A stretch of 64,000 nucleotides of DNA from Gallionella sp. (GCA_028687335.1 JAQUAI010000008.1:1-64000), one strand, 5' to 3'. Shown: positions 8,888-17,873, numbered from the stretch's first letter. The notes: a model not told the origin generated them from the sequence alone. Program-made: numbers and translations.

Positions 8888-9872
8888 TGTCGACCGTCTG
8901 GCGTGATACGTGAATAGTCCAACATTTATCTAACCATATCATCATCACTATGTAGATAGTCGCCCAGCCCATTAAAACAAAAAGCAATAGCTCTTCTTTC
9001 CATAAGGCACATAAACTGCTGATACCAGCACCCAACATTAATACATACTCGATTAGAGCCAATTTACGATGCCCCCAACCCAACTGTATCGCACGTTGGT
9101 AGTAATGCTCACAATGTGCTTCGGTCACTCGAGCTCCACGCATCGCACGCTTTATCAAAGTAACGGTCGCATCCACAATAAACGGGGAAAATACCAGCAG
9201 TGGAAACCATGCCTGCCAGTAACTCATCTGCCAGCCCCATATGCCCATCGCTACGGCAAGGAACCCCAACGAAATAGAACCGGCATCCCCCATGAATATT
9301 TTGGCCGGAGCAAAGTTGTAAACCAAAAATCCTAGTGCTGCCGCACTAATCGAGAAATTCAAACCGGCAAATGCAACATCCCCGTCCTGCATGAGTGCCG
9401 CAAAACCGTACATGGCGAAACCAAACAGTGCCATACCGCCTGCAAGCCCGTCCGAACCATCCATGAAGTTGTAAAGATTAACCACCCAAACAGTGAGTAA
9501 CAATAGCAACAGCGCAACGACAGCACCCTGCTGAACAAACATATCAGAGCCCACCACCAAAATAGCTGCCGCAAGCAACTGCGCCAACAGGCGTACGCGC
9601 ACAGAGAGATCGCGCATATCATCCAGCAGCGAGACTAAGAATAGGATAACCAGCGGCAACAACAACCACCAAGTCAAAACGTTAATCGTCAAAACCCAAC
9701 CAGACACCGCGCCCGCAACCAGCCCAATACCTCCCATACGCGGGAGAGGATTGGTGTGCAATGAACGTTCGTTGGGAACATCTTGAATCTTGCCGTCAAA
9801 CTTGCCAGACAGCATAAACATGAGTGACAACAAGCTAACTAAAGCAGAAACGATGGGGGCTAGATATGTCAT
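8874..9872 (-). CDS. WecA/WbpL-type undecaprenyl-phosphate sugar-1-phosphate transferase
   Basis: A polytopic initiating transferase of 332 residues (about 10-11 hydrophobic segments) that puts a HexNAc-1-phosphate on undecaprenyl phosphate at the cytoplasmic face. Family motifs are intact: NERSLHTNPLPRMGG near the N terminus, DDMRDLSVRVRLLAQ, NLYNFMDGSDGLAGG, FMGDAGSISLGF, and a final HCEHYYQRAIQLGWGHRK. It resembles the WbpL/Fuc4NAc-transferase branch rather than MraY. The adjacent pglF suggests a QuiNAc/FucNAc/bacillosamine-type donor. The locus also has a PglC-like transferase at 34927, so two independent initiation enzymes are present. Confidence 0.92.
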   Translation of the reverse strand: MTYLAPIVSALVSLLSLMFMLSGKFDGKIQDVPNERSLHTNPLPRMGGIGLVAGAVSGWVLTINVLTWWLLLPLVILFLVSLLDDMRDLSVRVRLLAQLLAAAILVVGSDMFVQQGAVVALLLLLLTVWVVNLYNFMDGSDGLAGGMALFGFAMYGFAALMQDGDVAFAGLNFSISAAALGFLVYNFAPAKIFMGDAGSISLGFLAVAMGIWGWQMSYWQAWFPLLVFSPFIVDATVTLIKRAMRGARVTEAHCEHYYQRAIQLGWGHRKLALIEYVLMLGAGISSLCALWKEELLLFVLMGWATIYIVMMIWLDKCWTIHVSRQTVDNELK

Positions 9873-9929
9873 GTAGAGTGCGCGCTAACTTGCAAAAGCG
9901 GATTGATGGCGCAGATTTTATCATCATCG

Positions 9930-9958
9930 TTTACAGCGGCAGGCTCATCAACAGTCAA
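9930..9958 (-). promoter_or_regulatory. Candidate sigma70 promoter for the wecA-type/pglF/waaE-like unit
   Basis: On the minus strand TTGACT (-35) is followed after 17 bp by TGTAAA (-10), 58 bp upstream of the WecA-type ATG. This is in the 92-bp gap after the GT2 gene, one of the few gaps in the long run. A separate start here would let the three downstream genes be expressed without the rest of the cluster. Boxes read by eye; no terminator is seen in front of it. Confidence 0.4.
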
Positions 9959-9964
9959 CAGCCC

Positions 9965-10942
9965 TTATTTAAAGATGCTTTTGTCCAAAATACGCCAAAT
10001 TTCCCCAATGGAGACAGTGCGTTTATCTTGGATATCTTTACGCTTGCGCCACATCTTCGGCAATCCAATCAGTGCATCACGCTTCGCCCGCAGGATCACC
10101 CCACCTCTACCGCGCAATGCGAACCAAACAACAGTAACAAGATTCAACAGCAGATGCAGCGGCAACAGCAGCCAGAACAAAACTCCCGGCATATTCTTCA
10201 CGAAGGTCCAAACCAGATTGCGGTGCCCGTGATAGAGAGAGAAGTCACTGTGCTGCCCACCCGTCGTACCCGAGCCGACATGATGTGCCACAGACTGCGG
10301 CACATAAAGGCAGCGATGTCCGGCCAGCCTCAGGCGAAAGCCGAGATCGACATCCTCAACATAGCAAAAATAATCTTCATCGAAACCGCCCGCCTCAAGC
10401 AGCGCACTGCGGCGGTACATGGCCGCAGCAGCGCAAGGCGAAAACACTTCACGCTCGCAATCCTTGTCGTCAGCCAGCGGTATTCCATGCCCCGTGCGCC
10501 ACACCAAGCCGCTGACATGGCAAGCATCGCCCGCGCCATCCAACAACAACGGAGCGTTCGCATTAACGAGCTTGCTGCCGAATACATCGAATGCCGGATT
10601 GCGTTCTGCCGCCGCCAGCAGCTCCTTTAACCAGTCCAGTTTGACAAAGGCATCTGGGTTGAGCAGGACAACCCATTCCGAATCTAGGGATGCAGCTTTC
10701 AGCGCAAGATTGTTTCCGCGCGCAAAGCCAGTGTTCTCATCCAGCGCCATCAGACGCACCGATAGAAAGCGGCGCGCGATGGCAACTGAGCTATCGTTGC
10801 TTGCGTTATCAACCAAGATTATTTCGTGGGGCAATACGGTTTGTGCGGTAAGTGCGGCGAGACAACGTTCGAGAAAGCACTCGCCATTCCAATTGACGAT
10901 GATGATTGATACACGACTATTATGATTTACACTGAAATACAT
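9965..10942 (-). CDS. Rhamnosyltransferase-like family 2 glycosyltransferase
   Basis: A GT2 protein of about 325 residues in the WcaA/RfbN-like group: VSIIIVNWNGECFLERCL, ILVDNASNDSS, an LNPDAF metal-binding segment (N-P-D in place of D-x-D), and CYVEDVDLGFRLRLAGH with the catalytic acidic residues. After the catalytic domain there is a hydrophobic stretch (about residues 245-275) that may bind the membrane. I use the ATG at 10942; the track start is the GTG one codon earlier. The ATG overlaps the TGA that ends the galU remnant. Donor unknown; the subfamily commonly transfers deoxyhexoses. Confidence 0.86.
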   Translation of the reverse strand: MYFSVNHNSRVSIIIVNWNGECFLERCLAALTAQTVLPHEIILVDNASNDSSVAIARRFLSVRLMALDENTGFARGNNLALKAASLDSEWVVLLNPDAFVKLDWLKELLAAAERNPAFDVFGSKLVNANAPLLLDGAGDACHVSGLVWRTGHGIPLADDKDCEREVFSPCAAAAMYRRSALLEAGGFDEDYFCYVEDVDLGFRLRLAGHRCLYVPQSVAHHVGSGTTGGQHSDFSLYHGHRNLVWTFVKNMPGVLFWLLLPLHLLLNLVTVVWFALRGRGGVILRAKRDALIGLPKMWRKRKDIQDKRTVSIGEIWRILDKSIFK

Positions 10943-11185
10943 CACATGACCATTTGCAAATATACGACAAAATTTTCGAGTTCGTAAGTTTTGTCGAAAT
11001 GACCTTCGATGGCACGCTTATTGCCGACAGTGATAAATACCATATCAGTGATGACTGCTGCCACAGCGTAATGGCTCAACGGCTTGTCCACAACCAGCAA
11101 CATCCTTAGCGGTCGCCTTGGTGGCGGGCAGAAAGCGGCTGCCCATACCGGCTACGGGAAAAACAGCTTTGGTTATTTTCTTCAC
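10942..11185 (-). pseudogene. galU: galU (UTP-glucose-1-phosphate uridylyltransferase) remnant
   Basis: This 285-bp gap is not empty. Reading the minus strand from the GTG at 11185 gives [18 protein letters not shown], then LPATKAT: the GalU N terminus with its nucleotide-binding GMGSR loop. A one-base frameshift follows and a second frame continues [14 protein letters not shown], then [19 protein letters not shown] and KTYELE, again GalU. Compared with the family there is a small deletion between the last two blocks, and everything after about residue 75 of roughly 290 is gone. It is a decayed fragment and cannot encode an enzyme. No intact galU is in the window. Confidence 0.85.
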
Positions 11186-11230
11186 TTCAGCTCACCTTCT
11201 AAATTCAGATGGAAAAATGCCTCAGCACAG

Positions 11231-12064
11231 CTATTTGCTACCGCGCTCTTGCACATCAGGGTTGTAATAGCCAGAACATGCACGCAAGAGCACCTCGAAT
11301 ACGGAGAGGTTGCCTTTGAAGCTGCTGATCTTGGTCGGCACCTCGCCTTTCGGATAGCGACGGATAGTTGGCAACTCAACACATCGGTAGCCCAGTTTGG
11401 GAGCGCGATACGAAAGGTATGCCAGTAATTCGTAGGTCATGAACACATCGCGAAACAAACCTATCTGCGGATCAAGCAACATCTTGCGGCTATATGCCCG
11501 AAAACCCTGCGTCGTATCCGTCCAATGAAAGCCCGAAAACAAGCTCAACATAGGCGCATGAACAAAGCGGATGGCCAAATCTCGCGATTTGGGCGTATTT
11601 TCTGCAACCCCGCCTGAAATAAAGCGCGAGGCCTGCACAAAATCCACACCTTGTTTCAGCGCTTCAATGAATTGAGGTATCGCAGCAGGATCATCTTTAT
11701 CGTTACCGTCTATGGTCACGATTCCTTCGTAGCCCTGGTTCAGCGCAAACGCATATGCACAGCGCAGTTGGCTGCTCAATTTGCCGGGGCCTGTTTTCAG
11801 CAACAGGGCGCGTACCCCGTTCTTCTGAAGAAACTCCAAATCCAGTGAGCCATCCGTGCTGCCACCATCCACAAGGATGATGTCGGCAATACTGTCAATC
11901 CTGAGTACCGACATTCGTGCAAGCAAACTCCTGATTCGTTCGCCTTCGTTAATGACCGGTATCACAACACAACAGGGCCGTTGCCTGCCAAGCCACAGTT
12001 GCGTTTCAAATGCAGGCACCTGCCAACTGGCACGGAACTCTTGAGCAATATTTTGATTATTCAT
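11231..12064 (-). CDS. Dolichyl-phosphate-mannose-synthase-like family 2 glycosyltransferase
   Basis: A 277-residue GT2 of the DPM1 type, with CCVVIPVINEGERIRSLL, IILVDGGSTDGS, a TIDGNDKDDP metal-binding region and SRFISGG, DTTQGFRAYS further on. DPM1-like enzymes usually load a sugar onto a polyprenyl phosphate on the cytoplasmic side. No C-terminal membrane pair is evident, unlike the GtrB-like gene at 16848. It is followed upstream by a small EmrE-like transporter, a TIM-barrel isomerase, a dehydrogenase-like protein and a GT-C-like membrane protein, a set that fits making, flipping and transferring a lipid-linked sugar. Confidence 0.82.
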   Translation of the reverse strand: MNNQNIAQEFRASWQVPAFETQLWLGRQRPCCVVIPVINEGERIRSLLARMSVLRIDSIADIILVDGGSTDGSLDLEFLQKNGVRALLLKTGPGKLSSQLRCAYAFALNQGYEGIVTIDGNDKDDPAAIPQFIEALKQGVDFVQASRFISGGVAENTPKSRDLAIRFVHAPMLSLFSGFHWTDTTQGFRAYSRKMLLDPQIGLFRDVFMTYELLAYLSYRAPKLGYRCVELPTIRRYPKGEVPTKISSFKGNLSVFEVLLRACSGYYNPDVQERGSK

Positions 12065-12079
12065 TTTCTATTTTCTGTT

Positions 12080-12436
12080 CTAAGCAACACGCACTGTGAT
12101 CAACAATACGCCTGCAACAATCAGGAGGATGCCCGTAATAGTCATCCAGTGAAATGGCTCACGAAAGATCAACCAGGAACACAACGCCACAGCAGCGATG
12201 GCACCGGATGTCAGCACCGGATGAGCAACGTTCAGCGGCAAACGCGCCAATGCTGCCGCATAAAGCAGGAATGCCGCACCGTATAACCCCAACCCCAGCC
12301 AGAAGGGCCAGTTGCCAAGCGCCGCCATCGGATCGCTAAGCGATGGAAATTTGCGAGGCGGCATCATGGCAATTTTGACCAAGACGCTGGCAGAGGCATT
12401 GGACACAATGCCAAGAACAAGAATCAACCACTTCAT
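12080..12436 (-). CDS. Small EamA/EmrE-like membrane protein, candidate lipid-linked sugar flippase
   Basis: A 118-residue protein with four hydrophobic helices (MKWLILVLGIVSNASASVLV..., WPFWLGLGLYGAAFLLYAAAL, HPVLTSGAIAAVALCSWLIF, MTITGILLIVAGVLLI). This is the architecture of small multidrug-resistance type proteins and of ArnE/ArnF, which flip aminoarabinose-phospho-undecaprenol. Sitting next to a DPM1-like glycosyltransferase, it is a good candidate to flip the product across the inner membrane. Its start overlaps the stop of the isomerase gene by 4 bp (ATGA). The flippase role is inference from context. Confidence 0.72.
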   Translation of the reverse strand: MKWLILVLGIVSNASASVLVKIAMMPPRKFPSLSDPMAALGNWPFWLGLGLYGAAFLLYAAALARLPLNVAHPVLTSGAIAAVALCSWLIFREPFHWMTITGILLIVAGVLLITVRVA

Positions 12437-13269
12437 ATCCTGCCGCCCGTGCCTTCATTGCGGTAATGCTGAATCGCCACACCTAACGCCCGCTCTATCG
12501 ACACAGTGTGCGGCTCGTTCTTGGTGGCCAGCATTTCGATGGAAACAACATGGTTTGGCAGTTGCTTCTTTACGCACTCGGCCATCTTGGCATGCCCTGT
12601 GCGCCCATCGCCCAGCGGAACCAAGTCTGGTTCACTGGCATGGATATGCCCGATCAAGGGCGTGCAATCTTTTAACACGTCAGCAACATCTTCGCCGTTG
12701 ATTGCCAGCGCTCCGGTATCAAGCTGCATATGTATCGCTTGATGCGCAACCCTTCTGACCACTGCGGCAGTTTCCGCACTTGTAGTCATGTAATTTGCGC
12801 CATAGCAAGGAGGGGTGGGTTCCAGACAGATTGCGACACCGAAAGATTGTGCAATATCCCCAAGACGCCCGAAGAATGGCAATGCGATATCCAGTACTTG
12901 CTCATCGCTTAACCCGTTGCGATCCCTGTTCTTGGGTGAACCAAATACCAAGCGGGTGGCACCAAGACCTGCACCGATACGACACACTGCCGACAGATGA
13001 TGCAGTAACACTTCCCGAACTTCCGGTGTGCCGAACACATTCAATCCTGCTGTACCAAACAACAACGCCTGCATGCCAGTGATCTCAATACCATGCTCAG
13101 CCCACCAGCGTCTTACGCGAGCGACTTCTGCGTCTGTCGCATTCAACGGATCGGGAAAATATTTCCCAGGTGCAACATCTATCGCGTCAACCCCAAAGCG
13201 CTTAAGCAGCCCAGCAACATCTTCATCTTCCGATGGGTCCCACGCGATATTGGAAATGGCCAACCTCAT
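12433..13269 (-). CDS. Sugar phosphate isomerase/epimerase (AP-endonuclease-2-like TIM barrel)
   Basis: A 278-residue TIM-barrel protein of the xylose isomerase-like/AP_endonuc_2 superfamily. It has MRLAISNIAWDPSEDEDV at the start, ICLEPTPPCYGANYMTT (metal-ligand Glu on a central strand), MQLDTGALAINGED, IGHIHASEPDL and a terminal VSIEML, matching the order of metal ligands Glu, Asp, His, Glu in the family. The likely role is to isomerise or epimerise a sugar or sugar phosphate feeding this module. It is linked on both sides by 4-bp overlaps (EmrE-like protein downstream, dehydrogenase upstream). Substrate unknown. Confidence 0.8.
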   Translation of the reverse strand: MRLAISNIAWDPSEDEDVAGLLKRFGVDAIDVAPGKYFPDPLNATDAEVARVRRWWAEHGIEITGMQALLFGTAGLNVFGTPEVREVLLHHLSAVCRIGAGLGATRLVFGSPKNRDRNGLSDEQVLDIALPFFGRLGDIAQSFGVAICLEPTPPCYGANYMTTSAETAAVVRRVAHQAIHMQLDTGALAINGEDVADVLKDCTPLIGHIHASEPDLVPLGDGRTGHAKMAECVKKQLPNHVVSIEMLATKNEPHTVSIERALGVAIQHYRNEGTGGRI

Positions 13270-14057
13270 ACGCCCGCCCCCGTTGCCTTGAGCGTGCGAG
13301 GCTCAGATTGTGCATAAGCGCGGACGGCCTGAATCGTTTCGCGTCTGCTGTATTGGTATAGGCCCGATGTGCCAAAAAGTTTGGCATAACGCGTGCGCAT
13401 ATCGTAAACAGCAGGGCTGTTTGCCTGCGCCTGCTCAAACGGTTTGCCGAAGCCTTGAGCCGATACATCCGCCACACTGACAGGCTCTGCCGTAAGGTGT
13501 ACCAGCTTCAGCCCGGCATTAAGCGCTGTTTGAATGTCATACCAGAGGTTCACCATCGGATAGAACTGGAAGATGCCGCGACTGTCGATCGCGTGAAGAT
13601 TGTTGTCATTCAAGAAATCGAAAATGACATTTTTGCGTAAGCCGGGCCCCACCAAACCGGGTAAGCGCACAATTAGGTGGTTCGGAAAGTGGTTTTCCAC
13701 GAACTTCTCCAACAAGCGCCGATTCGAGCCGTAAGCATGAAGCCCGATTTCGTCAACCACAGTAGCCTCATCTACGCCCTGCGGATTCTTGAACACATCC
13801 ACGGTACTAATCAGGATGAAGGTCTTGCAGGTCATCGACTTCAGATGAGCAATCAACCCTTCAATCTTTTCCCGATCCGCTTCTGGGTCGCGGTTCGCAA
13901 TCCATTTTTGCGCGGGCGCTCCGGCACAAACAACTATGTCGAATGAATTGCCAGCGATCTCGCCAATGTTGGTTGAACGATATAGTGACGCGAACGAGGC
14001 TTGTTTTAGCAGCGTTGATCCGACGAAACCCGAAAATCCAATTAGCGTATTGCTCAT
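13266..14057 (-). CDS. NAD-dependent epimerase/dehydratase-like protein
   Basis: A 263-residue protein with an unusual Rossmann start, MSNTLIGFSGFVGSTLLKQ, where GFSGFVG stands in for the GxxGxxG loop, and with ILISTVDVFKNPQGVDE and an AYGSNRRLLEKFVENHF helix that places Tyr and Lys four residues apart less clearly than in standard SDRs (Y-G-S-N-R). The family assignment is by overall pattern; an NDP-sugar reductase or epimerase is likely but the missing YxxxK makes activity uncertain. It starts 9 bp after the GT-C-like gene and overlaps the isomerase by 4 bp. It belongs to the same candidate decoration module. Confidence 0.68.
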   Translation of the reverse strand: MSNTLIGFSGFVGSTLLKQASFASLYRSTNIGEIAGNSFDIVVCAGAPAQKWIANRDPEADREKIEGLIAHLKSMTCKTFILISTVDVFKNPQGVDEATVVDEIGLHAYGSNRRLLEKFVENHFPNHLIVRLPGLVGPGLRKNVIFDFLNDNNLHAIDSRGIFQFYPMVNLWYDIQTALNAGLKLVHLTAEPVSVADVSAQGFGKPFEQAQANSPAVYDMRTRYAKLFGTSGLYQYSRRETIQAVRAYAQSEPRTLKATGAGV

Positions 14058-14066
14058 ACGCCCTCC

Positions 14067-15743
14067 TTACACAACGTTAACTGTAAATATTGAATGTCTG
14101 GCATTCCACACTTGCATCAATAACCAGAGGAAACAAATCAGCCCTCCAACAAAACCGATAACAGCCAAACTTGGGTATCCCAAAACGGCAATTCGATCCA
14201 TTATTAGAGATGTCTGATCAAAGCAAAAGGAGGTGCCAGAAAAAACATAGTTTTTGTCGCTCCCTTTAGTCGAGCAGCCGGTGAACAATGTCAACTGTGC
14301 CCAGAGCACCGTTATCTGATAAAAAACAGCATACAACAGCAATGCAAACAATAGCAGAGCGGCACGACGATGCTGAATAATAGAAGATATTCCTATCCCA
14401 AGGGCAGGTGCTACCCACGGCATTAGTATATGCAAATACCAGCCGGGGGTTGCTCCATTACCGTTTAGGGCCACACCTACAAGCACATGCCAAATCAGTC
14501 CGAATGCAAAAAAACAAAATACCCAAACGGGCAACCATACCGAATCAGTTAGCCGATGTTGTTTTAGCTGCCTGATATAGGTGAAAACAACCCATATACC
14601 CAGCGCTAACAGCGGAAGGTGAAGAACGGCAGGTAGTCGTGTTAAAGACCATGTTCCGGCCCAAGAGTAAGATACCAGCGTGGCTATAACACCTCGCACA
14701 AAAGCATAAAGAGAAAAATTTTCTTTCAAGCCTGCAACCAGTCCTCCTTGAGAAGCCAGTTGAATTGCTTCATTGCTACCGGTAAGTTCGCCGAATATCA
14801 CCAGCTTATATATATACCAGCCACCACCAATCAATATTGCTGGCACAAAAATCAGCAAGAGACTCCAAAATCGCTTCAAACGCATGACGTTGTCGCGTTT
14901 ATCTAGCGATAGCCTCGTCAATAGAAATATCGCCAAGGCCGCAGTGATGGGCAAGAAAAAGGCCTTTGTTAACAATCCCATCCCTAAAACCACACCAATA
15001 GCTATTGATTTTCTCGAATTACATTCGTCTTTAAACCACGACGAAAGTAGATACACGACAAGTCCAACGAGAAAAATACACAGTGAATCATTGCCGATGC
15101 GCGTGAACTCGGGGAAAAACATTGGCAAGATAACCGGATACAGCATGAATCCAATCATGGCTGGATTGAGATATAAAGGCTTGTTTGGTTGATTAACCGC
15201 CAACAAGCCCAAAGCCACTCCAAACAAAGCAAGAACGAAAGAGGCCAGTCGCAGCAAATACAATTGCGTGGAAAATGAGAACTCATCTACCGCTTTTACT
15301 AACGGTGTCAGAAGTAAGTAGTAAAGAGGCGGATGCTGTGCCTGCCAGTTCAACTCTTGACTCGGGCGATACATAGTATTTGGAAATTGCTGACGATAAA
15401 TTTGCTGATATTGCTCGGCAAGTTCAGGCTGCTTAAAAAATTTCAAATAAACCATGCCCCGATCAAACGGCATCTTACCCGACCCATATGGAACAGGGCC
15501 TTGATAATCGATAACTTCTTGAGCCAAATAACTTGCTCCGTACAACGGGATTGTTCCTGTATCAGATATTTGACGCAGACTCGAATAATGCGCGGTTTCA
15601 TCAAATCCTTCAAAAAGAGGCAGAATGGAAAGGTAGCCAATACCAATGCATAAGAGTGAAAGCAGATACACGAATACAAATTTTCTTTGTCCGCCCATTC
15701 TGATGGTAGACGCGGATTCAAATATCATTGAACGGCTCTCCAT
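14067..15743 (-). CDS. GT-C-like polytopic membrane protein (DUF2142-like)
   Basis: A 558-residue protein with about 11-12 hydrophobic segments. Just after the first one it has LPLFEGFDETAHYSSLRQ, an acidic DE..H loop like the catalytic loop of GT-C glycosyltransferases and of the DUF2142 family, which use lipid-linked sugars in the periplasm. A large periplasmic loop follows (YRPSQELNWQAQHPPLYYL), also typical. It may take the sugar made and flipped by the four genes downstream. The track start (15743) overlaps the oxidoreductase by 26 bp; the ATG at 15728 shortens the overlap. No exact substrate can be given. Confidence 0.68.
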   Translation of the reverse strand: MESRSMIFESASTIRMGGQRKFVFVYLLSLLCIGIGYLSILPLFEGFDETAHYSSLRQISDTGTIPLYGASYLAQEVIDYQGPVPYGSGKMPFDRGMVYLKFFKQPELAEQYQQIYRQQFPNTMYRPSQELNWQAQHPPLYYLLLTPLVKAVDEFSFSTQLYLLRLASFVLALFGVALGLLAVNQPNKPLYLNPAMIGFMLYPVILPMFFPEFTRIGNDSLCIFLVGLVVYLLSSWFKDECNSRKSIAIGVVLGMGLLTKAFFLPITAALAIFLLTRLSLDKRDNVMRLKRFWSLLLIFVPAILIGGGWYIYKLVIFGELTGSNEAIQLASQGGLVAGLKENFSLYAFVRGVIATLVSYSWAGTWSLTRLPAVLHLPLLALGIWVVFTYIRQLKQHRLTDSVWLPVWVFCFFAFGLIWHVLVGVALNGNGATPGWYLHILMPWVAPALGIGISSIIQHRRAALLLFALLLYAVFYQITVLWAQLTLFTGCSTKGSDKNYVFSGTSFCFDQTSLIMDRIAVLGYPSLAVIGFVGGLICFLWLLMQVWNARHSIFTVNVV

Positions 15744-16851
15744 CCAACTTCTCTAAAACATCGTATATGTTGTCGATCTTCCCTCCCAAAATCGAATAAC
15801 ACCTCGGTAGCTCTGCGCACTTTTCAAACAAAATTGGCCGACCATCATCGCCTTCATTCTTTACCAAAACCGTTTTAACTTCAAACAGTGATTCAACGTA
15901 TTGGGCATCATGTACAGCGGGAAGATAACGTGCAACATCTCTAACCATGCGATCCACACGTGTAGCCCGCTCATAGTCATTCAATTTCTGATACGGATCG
16001 ATACCACGCTGATCATTCCAATGCATGTGCGGGGTATAGCGTACGTGGGATAGAGTGTGCAGCTCGCGGGCAGGAAAGGGCATCATCGAGAAAAATGGCC
16101 CATCCATTACAGTTATGCCTATTTGCTTGAGTATCGGTGGAACCTGCATCAATGCCATCTCGGTGATTTCTTGTTTGAGATGCGTGGCTGTACCGAGAAA
16201 GTCACCCCCAAACTGATTGAGTCCGCTATAAGTGCAATTGAAGACATAACGGCTGTCGACTTCTGTATCGCCGCCGTTTTTCTTTCGCGCTGCAACCCTC
16301 AACGACTGGACTCCTTTTGAAATCGCCGTCACTTGTGTCTCAAAGCGCACCTCTACGCCACAAGCATTTAATTCACTTTCCGCCCAGCTCGCCAACTTGC
16401 TCGAATCAAAGGCGTACTCTTCAACCAAGAATACCTCTTCGATCAGATGCGGCTCAAATAACTGGCGTAGCGACTGATCTGCCGGTTCGATCTTTGCGCC
16501 AATTTCTTTGCAGAAGCGCACAAATTGCTTGGCTGTTACTTTGGAATTGCGACGGGCAATTGCGTATAGCTTGGTGAAGTCCTGCTTCACAGCCTGCGGC
16601 CAATCGTGTACGAAACGAGGCAGATTGATACGGCTGCGATATGCCGTGGTAAAGCTGCGAGGGTAGTGGTAGCCGTTATGTACGCGCGCTTGATTATTGT
16701 AGGAGGCACGGGTCAGGAGTGACGATTCACGCTCTACTAGCACAACGCGTTTTAAACCGCGTTGTTTTGCCAGATAGATGGCAATTGCCGCACCATAGAA
16801 GCCTCCACCAATAACGACGGCGTCGATCTTTAAGTCCGCCGCATCCATCAA
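15718..16851 (-). CDS. FAD-dependent oxidoreductase (DAO family)
   Basis: A 377-residue flavoprotein with the dinucleotide-binding motif VVIGGGFYGAAIAIYLAKQRG near the N terminus, VVLVERE (ribose-binding Glu at the end of the second strand), and a C-terminal YSILGGKIDNIYDV segment closing the FAD site. The DAO superfamily oxidises amines, hydroxy acids or glycerol-phosphate-like substrates. Here it overlaps the GtrB-like GT2 by 4 bp and precedes the GT-C-like gene, so it may oxidise a sugar or lipid-linked intermediate. I do not recognise a characterised member. Such an enzyme is unusual inside an O-antigen locus. Confidence 0.78.
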   Translation of the reverse strand: MMDAADLKIDAVVIGGGFYGAAIAIYLAKQRGLKRVVLVERESSLLTRASYNNQARVHNGYHYPRSFTTAYRSRINLPRFVHDWPQAVKQDFTKLYAIARRNSKVTAKQFVRFCKEIGAKIEPADQSLRQLFEPHLIEEVFLVEEYAFDSSKLASWAESELNACGVEVRFETQVTAISKGVQSLRVAARKKNGGDTEVDSRYVFNCTYSGLNQFGGDFLGTATHLKQEITEMALMQVPPILKQIGITVMDGPFFSMMPFPARELHTLSHVRYTPHMHWNDQRGIDPYQKLNDYERATRVDRMVRDVARYLPAVHDAQYVESLFEVKTVLVKNEGDDGRPILFEKCAELPRCYSILGGKIDNIYDVLEKLDGEPFNDI

Positions 16852-17873
16852 GCGTCTCTCGCCTCTGTTGCTCGTGATTCTTTCCGTTGTGGCAGAGCAA
16901 CTTCAATATTCAACTTCTCACGTCGAGTCATGCGAGCGCTGGTGAACTCTTGTCCCACATGATAGAGCGGCCCCTCATTTTGCAGGCTCACCATATTTAG
17001 GATGTATTCACCCAGCACCAGCAAGACCAATGAGATTAGGAAGAACATTCCAGATTGCTGCAATGAAAGGCTGACCCAACCGGGCGCCACATCGACCTTC
17101 AGCAATGCAATTGCAACCACATATATCGAGTACACAAGATTGGCAACTGCACCAAATAACGACAGCGAGGTCACTAGTCGCATCGGCGCACGAGTGGTCG
17201 AGACCAGCAGTCGCATACCCCGGTCGATGCTGTCACCCAAACGTTTGGCTTTTGAAGCCAGAGGTGTCGCGCTATAGCTTAGGTTGACGCGCGCGAACCC
17301 CCCGGTGGCCGGAAGATGGCGATAGGTCATAGCTGGCTGCGGGTGTTGAAGAATAAAATTGACAACACGTTTACTCAACACGCGGTACTGGGGCGCCTCC
17401 TTGGCCAGATGGATGCCGTTGAACCACTTGTAAAGCTTATTAAAAATAGCATAGGCACCCTGATACGCAAGACTTTGAGCGGCTTTCTGTTCGTTGCTCG
17501 CAAACACAACGTCGGCACCGCAAATCGCCTTATCAAGCATTGTTGGTAGAAAACTGATGTCATCCATTATTGGATCAATAACAGCGACAAAGTCACCCAG
17601 TGCATTTTCTAGACCAACCCATGATGCTGTATCTGAATCAACCTCCTTTGTTAGCGCATAAACCTGCATGTTGGGCAATCCAGCGCTGCCTGTAAGTGCC
17701 TTCAAACGGATTAGTGAGTCATCATCCGAAGAGTTATCAACAATGACGATCTCATGATCTGACACAAGCTCACCCAACATCCGGCTGACTTCCATTAGCA
17801 GCGGCTGAAGCTCATCCGCACGATTGCGGGTGGTAATAACCAGGGAAAGAAATATTGGGAGTTGACTAGTCAT
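16848..17873 (-). CDS. GtrB-like polyprenyl-phosphate glycosyltransferase
   Basis: A 341-residue GT2 with a DPM1/GtrB layout: cytoplasmic catalytic domain (SLVITTRNRADELQPLL, EIVIVDNSSDDDS, FVAVIDPIMDDISFL) followed by two C-terminal membrane helices (about residues 235-260 and 270-300). Such proteins make undecaprenyl-phosphate-linked sugars. The next gene downstream in the operon is a 1066-residue membrane protein that could use the product. The stop overlaps the start of the DAO oxidoreductase (ATGA). The catalytic D-x-D equivalent is IDPIMDD, slightly divergent. Sugar unknown. Confidence 0.8.
   Translation of the reverse strand: MTSQLPIFLSLVITTRNRADELQPLLMEVSRMLGELVSDHEIVIVDNSSDDDSLIRLKALTGSAGLPNMQVYALTKEVDSDTASWVGLENALGDFVAVIDPIMDDISFLPTMLDKAICGADVVFASNEQKAAQSLAYQGAYAIFNKLYKWFNGIHLAKEAPQYRVLSKRVVNFILQHPQPAMTYRHLPATGGFARVNLSYSATPLASKAKRLGDSIDRGMRLLVSTTRAPMRLVTSLSLFGAVANLVYSIYVVAIALLKVDVAPGWVSLSLQQSGMFFLISLVLLVLGEYILNMVSLQNEGPLYHVGQEFTSARMTRREKLNIEVALPQRKESRATEARDA

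Noticed and set aside
9866-10630. 254-residue plus-strand ORF
   Set aside because: Antisense to the GT2 gene and its upstream gap; composition is typical of a reverse-strand shadow and no motif is visible.
13266-14057. Calling this a definite NDP-sugar epimerase
   Set aside because: The Rossmann loop is atypical and the YxxxK motif is not clear, so only a family-level description is supported.
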